Shown: positions 1 through 10,934, counted from the first letter of the stretch. The stretch is DNA of 64,000 bases from Helichrysum umbraculigerum (GCA_949592205.1 CATIUR010000004.1:88648337-88712336); one strand, 5' to 3'. The notes: a model not told the origin generated them from the letters alone. Translations and numbers: made by a program.

Positions 1-13
1 GCAATTATTTAAT

Positions 14-255
14 TCCTACGTCGCCCTTCCCTACGTCGCCTTTTATGCGACGTCCGATGCGACGTAGCACTCTACGTCGCTATTTTAATTAATGTGATTA
101 AATTCACAATAAATTGCAAAATGCGACGTCCCCCTTTACGTCGCTCGACTTTTATGCGACGTACGGGCTTACGTCGCTTTTCAATTTATTTTGATTTTAG
201 GCGACGTACAGTTCTACGTCGCTCTGTGTTCATGCGACGTACGTGGCTACGTCGC
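14..255 (+). repeat. copia-1 word array upstream of the extra ORF (GCGACGT / ACGTCGC)
   Basis: Twelve or so copies of GCGACGT or its reverse complement stand in AT-rich sequence. Five form inverted pairs of exactly 22 nt, GCGACGT-N8-ACGTCGC, at 59-80, 123-144, 156-177, 201-222 and 234-255. The five N8 spacers share little sequence but all are 8 nt. The array ends about 95 bp before the ORF ATG. The same 22-nt module recurs in the 3' LTR (3153-3254) and in the gypsy element Tekay-D. Confidence 0.9.
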
Positions 256-348
256 TAGTTCCAGGAATTTTGATAAAGGTTTTTCCAAAAAAATGTAAAA
301 TTTTTGCTAACCCTTTTCGAGTTGCAATCTGTTTCTGTTTTTGCAGAT

Positions 349-3039
349 ATGGCTCTGACTTTTGAAGCTCGTCACAATACGACTGCTTATCTGGTTGACA
401 CTTCTGATAAAGCTGCACCGTATCGTCAGATGATTGCATTTTTGAGACGTTCTAGGGTATCTCACGTCATTTCCGATACCACGGTGGTTTTTGGAAATCT
501 GATCAACCCATTTTGGAGGAACGCAACTGTCGTTACTGAAAACGAAGTTAGACGATTGGTCTCTACCGTTCTGGGTACGGAGATCAGTATTACAGAACAG
601 AGTATTCGGGAACTTTTACAGCTCAACGATCAGCCGGATATGCCTATCGGTTTTGATCATATTTTTGTTACTGGAGCTATGCAACGAATAGGATATCCAG
701 GAATTCCCTCTGATCAGTACAGGAAAGCGAATCTCACGCGTGTTTGGAGATATCTGATGCACGTGATTATCGTTTGTTTGGGGAATAGGAAAGGTGGAAC
801 GGATGGTATGAGCCAAAGTCTGGCTTCTGCTATGTTAGCATTGGTATACAACAAGCCGTTCAACTTCTCAGGATTTATCTTCAAGGCTATGGTTGATAAT
901 GCGAACGCTGGGGATCAGAAATGGATTTTATATCCACGTTTTGTTCAGTTGCACATTAATCGTCATCATCCAGATCTTCAGGCACAGGGTGATCCCGATC
1001 AGCTATTAAAGATTTCACCGATGATGAGTCGGATTTTCACTATTTGTGCAAGTTTTGAGAAAGGGGTTGCGGCAGCAACGGATGTTCCCTTATTTGGTGC
1101 AATTGTGGACGAGAATTATGTACCGCCCCCAGATCCTCAGTATATGGATGTTCCAGCACCTCAGCAACCGCAACAACCGTTTGTGAACATTCCAGTTCAA
1201 GCTGCGGGGGAGAACATTCCTGCTCAAGCTGCGGGGGAGAACGTGGATGCTCTTTTGGAGAACATTGAGCAGTTCGGGCATGTGGATTCGGACAATCCAG
1301 CATCGCATGATACGGTTGAGGATTCCGATTCTGAAGATACTGCGATTGTAGGACCTCAGGATGGGGGTCCGACGCCTGAGCATTCTGATGGTACTGTTCC
1401 GCATCCCTCTGAGATGGAACGTATCAGGCTTTCTGATTCATTCAGATATCTGAGGATTAAGCGTCGAATCAGACAAGGACGCAAGTATGTACCTCCAAGG
1501 GATACTGGAAAACGTACACGCGACGGGGATGATCCTGCTGATGAGACTTATCAACCGCCTCGTCGTGTACGTCGCTCTTCGTCAACACGAGCTCCAGTCA
1601 ATCCACAGCAACAGGAGGTTTTTGAGATTCAACCAACTCCAGCTTTCATGCAAAAGATAATGGAAGATATGCAGCTGATGAAGCAAAAGCTGGAGGCTCA
1701 GGACGAGAAGATTGCTGAACAAGCTGCTTTGATCGAGGTTCAATCTAAAGAGCTTGAGGAAACGAAGAATAGGGTAAACGTTTTGGAAGGCAGGTTACTT
1801 GCCTCGGGGGAGTCTGGGTCTGGGATACCCACTTTAGAGTCAAGTGAACCTGTGTCTGTAAATCCCAACCCTGTAATTGAAAACGTTAATGAAAATATTT
1901 CTCTTTTGGATTATTTCTCTGTTGATGATATTCCAGGTCAACCAAGACCGCTGGCAGTTGATTACTCATTCGCGGACTTATCGTTTATTCAAAGGATGGC
2001 TAGTGGAGTTGGCTCTGAGGAAGAGACAGAGAATGTTTTTGAGATGAACGAGGATGTCTCGATTGAAGAAGAGCAGTTGAATGAAGATGAAACATATGAT
2101 GATGCACAATCTGGGGAAACTTATGATGGTGCACCTATTATTGAATCTGATTCAAGTGAAGACGAGAGTCCTGATAAAGCGCGACATGGAGAATCTAGTT
2201 CTGCTGCAACTCTAGTTTCAGAGACACAGGCACCGGACTCAGCAGCAAAGAAATTAACTGCTGAAGAAAAGAGAGAGAGAAACAAGAAATGGTGGCCTAA
2301 GGGACGAAATCCAGTTCCTATTCCAGTGAAATGTCAGGTGTACCGGGTTAGTCGGAATTATACCGGTGTTATTAAAAGCTGGAAGTGTCAAAGGAATTTG
2401 TTTATGATCAAGAGAGAAGATGGAGTTCAGTATTTTAGGATGCGTTTTGATAGATTGAGCACGTTGCCAAAAGGAGAGATTAATCGATTAGCTCAGCTTA
2501 AATTGATTAATCCTTTCGAGAATGATTATGCTGAGTTCATTCAAAGATGTCTACGTCGGGAAGTATTATCGAAGACTTATTCGAAATTGAAGCCGACGTT
2601 GGGAACTCGGTATACATGGAAGAAAAAGATTGATCCAGTCACCAGGAAGCCTTTGGTTAAAGTTCACTATTCGCCGGCTAAATGTTTGACTGAGATACCT
2701 CTGGAATCAGTTCCTTATTATTTTCTGAGAAGACTTGTGAAATGGGAACTTGATCCACAGACTGGCGAAGCGGTTATCACTTTCGTTCCAGATTCTGAAC
2801 CGTGGCCAGAAGTTGGAGGTATATGGAATTTGAAGCAAGCAACGTTTAGGCTGTATGATCCGATGAGTTTAATTAATTTTCATGAAAAAGATTTAAGAAA
2901 ACTCTATGATAATCGGATTCGAGTTGGTCAGAAGAATGAATTCAACAGACGATTAGCACAACAGTTTTACAATGTTGTTACTGTTTGCGTAGCTAATGGA
3001 ATTCATGCCGACGGCCAGTTTCCTGCGGGCTGGGTTTAA
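349..3039 (+). CDS. SIRE-type downstream (env-like) ORF of copia-1, intact, 896 aa
   Basis: I chose the ATG at 349; an open frame runs 15 codons further up without ATG. The first 240 residues match the start of the copia-2 extra ORF at 7791: both have a motif ending in (F/L)MYPRF or ILYPRF followed by Q, preceded by FNFS and IF. I recall similar proteins from Asteraceae genomes, annotated 'synaptobrevin, longin-like', which I think is a misnomer. Residues about 434-484 form a clear coiled coil. Acidic stretches flank it, and basic clusters (RRVRRSSS, KRRIRQGRK) look like nuclear localisation signals. A basic, tryptophan-containing C-terminal block starts near residue 646. I see no signal peptide or membrane segment, so an envelope role is unlikely. 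TTTTTGCAG just before the ATG resembles a 3' splice site, so a spliced subgenomic mRNA is possible. Function unknown; a nuclear DNA- or chromatin-binding role is inference. Confidence 0.8.
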   Translation: MALTFEARHNTTAYLVDTSDKAAPYRQMIAFLRRSRVSHVISDTTVVFGNLINPFWRNATVVTENEVRRLVSTVLGTEISITEQSIRELLQLNDQPDMPIGFDHIFVTGAMQRIGYPGIPSDQYRKANLTRVWRYLMHVIIVCLGNRKGGTDGMSQSLASAMLALVYNKPFNFSGFIFKAMVDNANAGDQKWILYPRFVQLHINRHHPDLQAQGDPDQLLKISPMMSRIFTICASFEKGVAAATDVPLFGAIVDENYVPPPDPQYMDVPAPQQPQQPFVNIPVQAAGENIPAQAAGENVDALLENIEQFGHVDSDNPASHDTVEDSDSEDTAIVGPQDGGPTPEHSDGTVPHPSEMERIRLSDSFRYLRIKRRIRQGRKYVPPRDTGKRTRDGDDPADETYQPPRRVRRSSSTRAPVNPQQQEVFEIQPTPAFMQKIMEDMQLMKQKLEAQDEKIAEQAALIEVQSKELEETKNRVNVLEGRLLASGESGSGIPTLESSEPVSVNPNPVIENVNENISLLDYFSVDDIPGQPRPLAVDYSFADLSFIQRMASGVGSEEETENVFEMNEDVSIEEEQLNEDETYDDAQSGETYDGAPIIESDSSEDESPDKARHGESSSAATLVSETQAPDSAAKKLTAEEKRERNKKWWPKGRNPVPIPVKCQVYRVSRNYTGVIKSWKCQRNLFMIKREDGVQYFRMRFDRLSTLPKGEINRLAQLKLINPFENDYAEFIQRCLRREVLSKTYSKLKPTLGTRYTWKKKIDPVTRKPLVKVHYSPAKCLTEIPLESVPYYFLRRLVKWELDPQTGEAVITFVPDSEPWPEVGGIWNLKQATFRLYDPMSLINFHEKDLRKLYDNRIRVGQKNEFNRRLAQQFYNVVTVCVANGIHADGQFPAGWV

Positions 3040-3068
3040 AGAAGATTTTTGAAGACCAAGCTGAAGAC

Positions 3069-3079
3069 ACGGGGGAGTT
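3069..3079 (+). other. Polypurine tract of copia-1
   Basis: ACGGGGGAGTT immediately precedes TGTTAG, the expected LTR start. Copia-2 has the equivalent AGGGGGAGAT before TGTTGG at 11042. Confidence 0.75.
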
Positions 3080-3149
3080 TGTTAGTACATGTTTAGTGTC
3101 TGTCAGTTGGTCTAGCTCGTAGTTTGTATTTAGATTAGCATTTCTGACT

Positions 3150-3257
3150 CCTGCGACGTAGCGCACTACGTCGCAGGTGCGACGTCAGGTATTGGGCCTG
3201 CGACGTAGCAGACGTCGCATGGGCTTGGGCCTGCGACGTAGCGTGCTACGTCGCAGG
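3150..3257 (+). promoter_or_regulatory. copia-1 LTR palindromic word cluster upstream of TATA
   Basis: Two near-perfect inverted repeats flank a partial one. At 3150-3177 a 12-bp stem (CCTGCGACGTAG) closes a 4-nt loop; at 3230-3257 a 13-bp stem closes a 2-nt loop. Their centres are 80 bp apart. Each contains the 22-nt module GCGACGT-N8-ACGTCGC (3153-3174, 3233-3254) seen five times upstream of the ORF. The cluster ends 13 bp before the TATA box. Confidence 0.9.
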
Positions 3258-3269
3258 TGCCAGTTTTTG

Positions 3270-3276
3270 TATAAAA
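3270..3276 (+). promoter_or_regulatory. TATA box of the copia-1 LTR
   Basis: TATAAAA lies in a T-rich context just after the word cluster and about 210 bp before the LTR end, as expected for an LTR promoter. Confidence 0.7.
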
Positions 3277-3512
3277 ACGATTTGTGTTTTCTGTTTTAGG
3301 GTGGACGAAACCCTAAACATAATCAGTCGAAATCTCTGTAATCTGACCGAATATTATTGAATATAATACGTTTCGTTTGATATTCATTGCGTGTTGATTG
3401 TTCGTGTGTTTGTTTGATAATCTAATCGTTGTTTCCGCCATCGATTGGATTGACTCGGTTCGTTCTAGATCCTAAGTAAGGGACAAACACTGCATCAAAA
3501 GGAAATGCAGCA

Positions 3513-3851
3513 GTGCCAATAAGAAAGAATGCCAAAAGAAAAAATGTGACTAAAACCACTGGATTAGTTCCCACTGCCAGTGTAAAGCATGTTCACACTG
3601 CCAGTGCAATTCCCACTGCCAGTACAAAATGTGCTCACACTGCCAGAAATGTTCACACTGCCAGGCATGTTAACACTGCCAAATCAAAATCCAAGGTTAA
3701 GTCACACACCAGCTGGGTTTGGAGAAATAAAAATGTTCCCAAACACACCAATGCATCAAAATCAATAATCATCAAGAGAGTTGATTTTGTTGATGCACAT
3801 GGGAAACCCAAAACCAAAAAGGTTTGGGTTCCCAAAGCAACTAATCTTTGA
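3513..3851 (+). pseudogene. copia-2 gag-protease linker remnant with word repeats
   Basis: This 112-codon frame is lysine-rich and ends in a KKVWVPK motif, the usual SIRE sequence just before the protease. Its middle encodes repeats such as HTAS, PTAS and HTAR. These follow from seven in-phase copies of the CACTGCCAG word at about 3572-3682, the same word that forms the copia-2 arrays outside coding sequence. The frame stops at 3849-3851 and the protease continues in another frame, so a frameshift separates them. The N-terminal gag, including any zinc knuckle, is not in the window. Confidence 0.6.
3568..3685 (+). repeat. copia-2 word array 1 inside coding sequence (CACTGCCAGT)
   Basis: Seven direct copies of a TTCNCACTGCCAG-like word, all on the plus strand, lie in the gag-protease linker. 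CACTGCCAGTG is an odd palindrome with a central C. Confidence 0.85.
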
Positions 3852-6800
3852 AACTGTTTCTCTTGCTGCAGATAAAGGGAACTAGTCTGTGGCATATGGA
3901 TAGTGGTTGTTCCCGGCATATGACAGGAGATAGAAGATTGCTACAAAATTTTAAATCTTTTGATGGTGGATATGTAGCTTTTGGAAGTAATCCAAGAGGA
4001 GGAAGGATTACAGGAAAAGGAGTCATTAACAGTGACAAAATGAGGTTCAAAGATGTTTATTTTGTTGATGAATTGAGGTACAATTTTTAAGTGTTAGCCA
4101 AATCTCAGAAAATAAAAATCCTGTGCTTTTTACTGAAACTGAATGCTATATTCTTTCTGATAAATTTAAATTAGATCAAAATCTGATTTTAATGAAGATC
4201 CCAAGAAAGAAGGATTTATATGCATGTGAATTGGCTAACATGGTACCTCAACAACACTTAAAATGTCTATTTTCAAAAGCATCAGTTGATGAGTCTGATC
4301 TTTGGCACAGAAGAATGTGTCACATGAATTTTAAAACAATTAACAAGTTAGTCAAAGGCAAACTTGTTAGAGGTCTTCCTGAGAAAACATATTCATGTGA
4401 TAATCATTGTGTTGCATGTCAAAAGGGAAAGCAACACAGATCTTCTTATAAGTCCAAACTTGTTAACTCCATTGATACACTATTACACTTATTGCATATG
4501 GATTTGTTTGGTCCCACTCATGTAAGTAGTATTGGTAGAAGGTCATATTGCTTAGTGATCATTGATGATTTTAGTCTTTTTAGTTGGGTATTCTTTCTTA
4601 GAACTAAGAGTGAAACAGGTAATATACTTAGATCATTCATTACTAAGATAGAAAACCAAACAAATAAAAAGGTTAAGATCATTAGAAGTGATAATGGAAC
4701 AGAATTTAAAAATCAAGAGATGGATAAATTCTGTGAGGAAAAAGGTATTGAAAGACAGTTTAGTGCTCCTAGATCACCACAACAGAATGGTGTAGCTGAA
4801 AGAAAGAATAGGACACTAATTGAGGCTGCTAGATCTATGTTAGCAGATGCCAAATTACCTATGACCTTTTGGGCAGAAGCAATCAATACTGCTTGCTATG
4901 TTCAGAATAGGGTAATAATTGTTAAGCCTCACAATAGGACACCTTATGGTTTATTCTTTGACAGAATACCATTGGTTAGCTTTTTCAAGCCATTTGGATG
5001 CCCTGTTACTATCTTAAATACCAAAGATCACTTAGGCAAATTTGAAAGTAAAGTTGATGAAGGTGTTTTTGTTGGCTACTCTACTCAAAGCAAAGCTTAT
5101 AGAGTATACAACAGAAGGTCTAAAGTGATAGAAGAGACTTTGAATGTGAACTTTAATGAAAGAACACCATGTGTTGAAGGAAAAGGACCAGCTTCAATGT
5201 TTGATATTGATGCTCTAACAAAATCTTTTGGAGATATATATGAGCCAATTCATGCAGATACAGGTTCAGGAAATGAAGCAACAATAACAGGTCAAAAGAA
5301 TGAGTCTGTATCATAATACATTCTTTTACCCATTTGGACACCTGACCCACCAGAAGTTTTCCAAACTTCTTCACCACATCAGACAGAGCAGGTCACATCA
5401 ACTCAAGATGAGAATGCAGGCTATGACATTGGCAATACATCTTCAGATTCTGAGGTACAACCAGAAATAGTACCACATGATGTACATCCAGAAAATGAAG
5501 AAAGAGAAGAGAATGAAGCTGCTGATCAGAATCAAGAACCATTAAGTCCCACATTGATTGATTCAAATCTATCAATGGATCTGAATGAAACAAATTTGGA
5601 ATCAGAAATTCCAGAATCATCATCTTCACATTTTCAAGCTCATAAAAGCTATTTACCATTGGAAAATGTGATAGGTGATGTAAAAGCAGGAATTCTTACA
5701 AGAAGGCAAGCTAAAGCTAATGAAGATCAAGCTCATACTTCCTTGTTTGCTTGCTTTCTATCTCAAAATGAACCAAAGAAAATAAGTGAAGCTATCAAAG
5801 ATTCAAGTTGGATAGAAGCAATGCAAGAAGAGTTACTGCAATTCAAAATTCAGAAAGTTTGGAATCTGGTTGATCTTCCAAAAGGAAAAAGGGCAATTGG
5901 GACAAAATGGGTTTACAGGAACAAGACTGATGAAAGGGGTATTGTGATCAAGAACAAAGCAATATTAGTGGCACAGGGTTATACTCAAGAAGAAGGCATT
6001 GATTATGATGAAGTATTTGCTCCTGTTGCAAGAATTGAAGCTATTAGACTGTTCTTGGCTTATGCTTCTTTCAAGAACTTCAAAGTGTATCAAATGGATG
6101 TCAAGAGTGCATTTTTGTATGGAGACATAGATGAAGAAGTATATGTGTGTCAACCACCAGGATTTGAAGATCCAAATCATCCACATAAAGTGTACAAATT
6201 AGAAAAGGCACTTTATGGATTGCATCAAGCACCAAGGCTATGGTATGACACACTGTCTAAATACTTATTGATTAATGGATTCAGAAGAGGTACAATTGAC
6301 AAGACTTTGTTTTTCAAAAGATACAAAGATGATATTTTATTGGTACATATTTATGTTGATGATATCATTTTTGGATCTACCAAACATTCATTGTGCACTG
6401 ATTTTGAAACTCTGATGCATCAAAAGTTTCAAATGAGTTCTATGGGAGAACTAACTTTCTTTTTGGGTTTGCAAGTGCAACAAAAGAAAGATGGAATCTT
6501 TATTTGTCAAAGCAAATATGTGAATGATATTCTGGACAAATTTGGTTTCAAGGAAGCAAAGGTATCAAGCACACCTATGGACACAAGACAAAAGTTACAT
6601 GCTGATCTTGAGGGGGAGTGTGTTGATGAGCATCTGTACAGATCTATGATTGGTTCCCTCATGTATCTAACTGCAAGCAGGCCTGATATTATGTTTGCAG
6701 TATGTGTGTGTGCAAGATTTCAAGCAAATCCAAAATTATCACATTTGTTTGCAGTCAAGAGAATTTTTAAATATCTTAAAGGTCAACCAAAATTGGGCCT

Positions 6801-7296
6801 TTGGTATTCAAAGAATTCCTCTTTTGACTTGATTGCATACACTGACAGTGATTATGGAGGAGCAAATGTGGATAGGAAATCAACTTCAGGAGGATGCCAA
6901 TTTCTGGGTGACAGGTTAGTATCATGGCAATGCAAGAAACAAACCTCAGTCTCAACATCAACAGCTGAAGCAGAATATGTGGCTGCTGCAAGTTGCTGTG
7001 CTCAGATTCTATGGATTCAAAATCAGATGATGGATTATGGTTTGACTTTCATGAATACTCCTATGTTTATTGATAATAATTCTGCAATTAGTATCATAAA
7101 CAACCCAGTAAAGCATTCAAAGACTAAACACATTGAAATCAGATATCACTTTATAAGAGATTGTCATGAGAAAAGGTTGATCAAAATTTTCAAAGTTCAT
7201 ACAGATAATCAATATGCAGACTTGTTTACAAAATCTTTCGATATTGGAAGATTTACATTTTTGATAACAAGTATAGGCATGATCAACCTTGATTAA
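3852..7296 (+). pseudogene. pol: copia-2 pol: protease, integrase, reverse transcriptase, RNase H (broken)
   Basis: Domains run in Ty1/copia order. Protease: WHMDSGCSRHMTG near 3890. Integrase zinc-binding H-H-C-C: WHRRMCHMNF to CVACQKGK, about 4300-4435. Integrase core: HMDLFGP, SDNGTEF and GVAERKNRT. Reverse transcriptase: WVYRNK through MDVKSAFLYG to the catalytic YVDD near 6352. RNase H: TDSDYGG, STAEAEY and KTKHIEIRYHFIRD. Three lesions are visible: a frameshift before the protease (near 3848), another at about 4088 at the protease end, and a TAA at 5314-5316 in the integrase-RT linker, after which the same frame continues open. The RT sequence is of the SIRE/Maximus type. With these breaks it should not make a full polyprotein. 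Confidence 0.9.
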
Positions 7297-7341
7297 AACA
7301 TCTCTTTAAATTGATCTTTAAGTGTTTGGTTCTCAATTGCA

Positions 7342-7725
7342 CCTTACTTCTGTTCTCACTGCTGGTATTATACCATTCTCACTGGTAGTTATGTTCTCAC
7401 CGCTAGCAAAAAAAAAAAAAAATAATAAAATAAAAAAAAATAAAAAAAAATAAAAAAAAATAAATCTTACCTTTTATCACTAGTGTAGTTCCCACCGCTA
7501 GCATTGTGTACAATTCTCACTGTTAGTGCAATTCACACTGCTAGCATAAATCTTAAGTTTCACCACTAGTGTCATTCTCGCTGCTAGCCAAATGCCTATT
7601 CTCACTGTTAGTATCATTCTCGCTGCTAGTGTTTTCTTTTCAATTTTAAAATTAGGGCTTGTAACCGCCAAGTATAAAGGGCAGTTACAACTTCATTGTT
7701 CATTCTCACTGCTAAAAATACTTTC
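7342..7725 (+). repeat. copia-2 word array 2 between pol and the extra ORF
   Basis: About eleven direct copies of TTCTCACTGCTAGT-like words (variants CACCGCTAG, CGCTGCTAG, CACTGTTAG) fill the spacer. An A-rich low-complexity run at 7407-7462 interrupts them. This matches the position of the copia-1 array at 14-255, although the word is different. Confidence 0.85.
7672..7679 (+). promoter_or_regulatory. Putative internal promoter (TATA box) for the copia-2 extra ORF
   Basis: TATAAAGG lies about 120 bp before the ATG at 7791, directly after the word array. It is followed by a pyrimidine-rich leader (7720-7785), like a plant 5' UTR. This suggests that the extra ORF has its own transcript. Functional use is inferred. 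Confidence 0.5.
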
Positions 7726-7790
7726 AAAAGCGATCATTCTCATCTCACTCAAACTCTCAATTTCTTTCTATTCTCTCTCCAATCCAATCA

Positions 7791-10700
7791 ATGGCGTCAT
7801 CTTCTTCTTCCTCTGTTCGACTTCCGATTCCTGCACATCACAATTTATGTGCATATCTCGAAAAATCCAAAGGTTCAGAAGCTTATCATGGAATGATTGA
7901 TTTCTTATCAAACAGCAATCTGTTCTTAGCCCTCACTATGAATCCAGAAATCTATCTCAATCATTTGAATGACTTCTGGACATCTGCAACTAAAACAGAG
8001 ATTGATGGCAACATTGTTATTGTGGCTACAGTTGCAAAGAAGAAAATCACAATTTCTGAGGTATCTATTCGTACTCACCTCTATCTTGATGATGCTGATG
8101 GTATGGATTGTTATCGTATATCTGATATTTTTAATCAATTAGTGTTGCTAGGGTATGAGGGGGAGAATAATAATAAATTGACATTTTTTAAATCCATGTT
8201 TTGCCCTCAATGGAAGTACTTAATTCATACCCTGCAACAATGTATTTCACAGAAAAGAACTTCATTTGATCAGTTTAGCAGCAACATTGCATCTGCAATA
8301 ATCTGCTTAGCTAATAACTTGAAGTTCAATTTTTCAAAATTGATTTTTAATGGAATGATATACAACCTGGAACATCCCAAGGACAAATTTTTGATGTATC
8401 CAAGGTTTCTGCAAATATTCTTTAATAAAGAGCTTACTAATTTGCCAAGGGATGGTGACAAATTAGTACTATCTTCACATACCAAAAAGATTTTTTCAAA
8501 TATGAAGATGGTAGGAAGCATTAAAGGAAAATCATTTTCTGGAAGGATAACTGATTTAACTGCACATATGACTGGTGCACCTTCCAATGCAGTGAATGAA
8601 CCATCTCCTGCACCTATTACTCAGGATGAAGCAATCCCCTCTTCATCTCAACCAAGAGTAATAATATATAACAGAAAGAAAACAAGGGACCCTAAGCCAA
8701 CCAAATCACAAGCCAACAGGGCAAAAACACAGGCTGTTGAGACTCCTCTTTCTCAGCAGTTTCAGCCATTTGATTTAAATGAGGTGGTCAATGAGGGTAG
8801 TGACCATATGGAAAGGGCTGCCACTACTGTTTCTCTCCCATTGGAAGAACAGGACAGTGGTAATGGTAATAGGACCCAATCCATGGCAACACAGGATATG
8901 GAAATACCCTTTGATGCATCTAATGCAGATACATCATTGGATATTAACAAATCCAGTGGTCCCAGTACCAAGAAACAAGGGACATCTGATAGACATGCAA
9001 GGCATAGTACAGATGGTGGTTCCAATGATCCACTGAAGGAGGTTAACACTTCCAGAAGTGGTGAGGACAGTTTTAAACTAAAGAAATTGATGAATACCTG
9101 TACCAAATTGTATAAACTTGTGAAAAGGCAAGGAAAACAAATCATCACTCTTCAGAAGGATGTGAAGAAATTAAATGAGGAAATAGAGAAGTTGAAAGCT
9201 GATGGTAAGCCACAGGAATTGAAAAGAGTATCAAAACCAAGAAAATTAAGGCTTATAGAATCAGAAAGCTCTTCAAGCTCATCTTCTGAAGAAAGTGACA
9301 TGAATGGAGCAGATCAATATGAGTTCACTGGAGCTAAAAGTGTTGGTGGTGGAGTAGGAACATCTAAGTTGACTAAAGCTCAAGCTGATGATCTGATTGC
9401 TCAAGAAAATGAAAGAGATGAAGAAGATCAGAAGCATATTACTCTATTTTCAAGCCAAAATTAGAATGAAGTCACACATATGGAAGAAAGTGAGCCAGAG
9501 CCTGAACCAATCTTGGGAGCTGGTCTATATGAAGATGTGCCCAGTGATCATTCTGGACTTGCTGCTACAGAGAATGAAGCTGCAGAAGTTCTATTGAAGG
9601 TGGCAGAGGATTCCATTCAAGCTCCTAAAAGAAATGTTGGTATATCTTTGAATGAACCTGATTCAACTCAAATCAAAGAAAAGAAAAATGAAGCTTTAGC
9701 CAGCAAGGACAAGGGAAAAGGTATTTTGATTGAGCCTGAGAAAATAAGCAAAAATAAAAGAGTTCAGGAAGAAGCAAGTGAAAAGTTGGCTAGACAGCTG
9801 CATGAAGAGTTGAATGCAGAAGGTTATGATGATGAAGAAGTAAGTGAAAGGTTTGCTATAGAGCTTAAGGAAGAGCTGAATGCAGAAGGTTATGGTGTTC
9901 AACCTAATCTTATTGAGGTTGAATTTGAACCAGGAAAGAAGATTATGATGACCAGAGAAGAACAGATTTACTTTGATGAAAAACTACATCAAGGTATGTA
10001 TCAAGAACAATGGTCAACAATATCTGCAGAAGAAAGAGAGTTTGAGCTAGAAGAGTTGCTAAGAAGAAAAAGGGCATATGAAGCAGCTCAAAGGCAAGCA
10101 AGGCTCCAAGCAAAACCAAAGACCAGAGCTCAAATGAAGGAAATTTATGTGAGATACATAAAAAATCAAACTGGTCTGACCTTGACTGAGCTAAGAAGAT
10201 GGGAGTTTGATAGCCTGAGGAGAAGGTATGAAGCACTACATGTATTCTTTCCAAAGAATCATGATGAAACAGAGGCTACAGGCAGTAGAAAAAGAAAGAA
10301 GGTTGCATCTAAGGCATCTGATAAGGAAACAGAAAAGAAAAGGAAAGTGCCTACTGAAGATGATGAAATGGACATGGATAGATTGAAATCAATGGTGGTT
10401 CATGACACCATTGACACTACTCCTACACCTCTGCAAGTTCAATATCCAATTATTGATTGGTTTCTGGTAAGAAGAGAAAGGAGAAGCTCAATCTACCAAG
10501 TGGTGAGAGCAGGAGATCACATTGAGTTCTATGAAACATTTTCTGAAATGTTGAAGCACTTCACCAGACTTGATGTTGATCAGATGTGGGATGTGGCTAA
10601 AAAGAAATACTCAGATGTGAGTGAAGATAATGGAAACAAAGTGCTATACAACTATCTTCACAGGATGTATGAACCAAGCCCAGAAATGAAGTACTTTCAG

Positions 10701-10934
10701 AAGCCATCCTCTCCTGTGTCTTACTGGTACTGTTTTGATCATAATGGTATTTATTATATTAATCAGTTAGATGCTTCTACTGGATACTTTAAATGTGATA
10801 TAGAGTATCCATTTCCTCTTGATCAAATGAAACAAATGCTTGAACTGAAAGTGCTCTGCAAAGATGTTGATCTAGCTGCTAGTCTGATATATCAATTTGA
10901 GATGTCAATTAGGAGAAGAGAAGCAGAATTGTAG
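7791..10934 (+). pseudogene. SIRE-type extra ORF of copia-2, interrupted by one TAG
   Basis: A 557-codon frame from ATG 7791 ends at TAG 9462-9464. The same frame stays open after it to TAG 10932-10934, so a single stop divides one protein of about 1047 residues. The N-terminal 250 residues match the copia-1 ORF. A coiled coil sits near residues 434-470, followed by a serine-rich stretch. The second part has repeated L-HEELNAEGY and L-KEELNAEGY acidic units, a long charged helix, nuclear localisation-like clusters (SRKRKKV, EKKRKVP at about 10279-10350) and a conserved C-terminal block beginning WFLVRRERRS. There is no signal peptide or membrane span. The stop context TAG-AAT lacks the CAR-YYA readthrough signal of tobacco mosaic virus, so mutation is likelier than programmed readthrough. 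The protein is probably nuclear; role unknown. Confidence 0.75.

Larger units (their letters stand above)
1..3489 (+). mobile_element. copia-1: 3' part of a SIRE-like Ty1/copia retrotransposon
   Basis: The left edge cuts this element. What remains is the spacer after pol, a long extra ORF, a polypurine tract and a 3' LTR. The order pol / spacer / extra ORF / PPT / LTR matches the SIRE lineage and is repeated by copia-2 next to it. Sequence after 3489 resumes inside the gag-to-protease linker of copia-2, so copia-1 was probably inserted into copia-2. The 5' LTR and the matching target duplication lie outside the window, so the join is inferred. CTGCA at 3490-3494 is the candidate duplication. 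Confidence 0.75.
3080..3489 (+). mobile_element. 3' LTR of copia-1 (about 410 bp)
   Basis: It begins TGTTAG after the polypurine tract and ends at GGGACAAACA. It contains two long hairpin-forming word pairs, a TATA box at 3270 and a plausible transcript start region after it. The right boundary rests on the CA end and on the resumption of copia-2 sequence. Confidence 0.65.

Noticed and set aside
349..3039. Retroviral envelope call for the SIRE extra ORFs
   Set aside because: No signal peptide, membrane span or furin-like site is visible; basic clusters and coiled coils suggest a nuclear protein.
9462..9464. Programmed readthrough signal at the TAG
   Set aside because: The following bases AATGAA do not match the CAR-YYA context; kept only as a question in the findings.
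7791..10934. Synaptobrevin/longin-domain call
   Set aside because: I recall this label on similar proteins, but see no SNARE motif or C-terminal membrane anchor.
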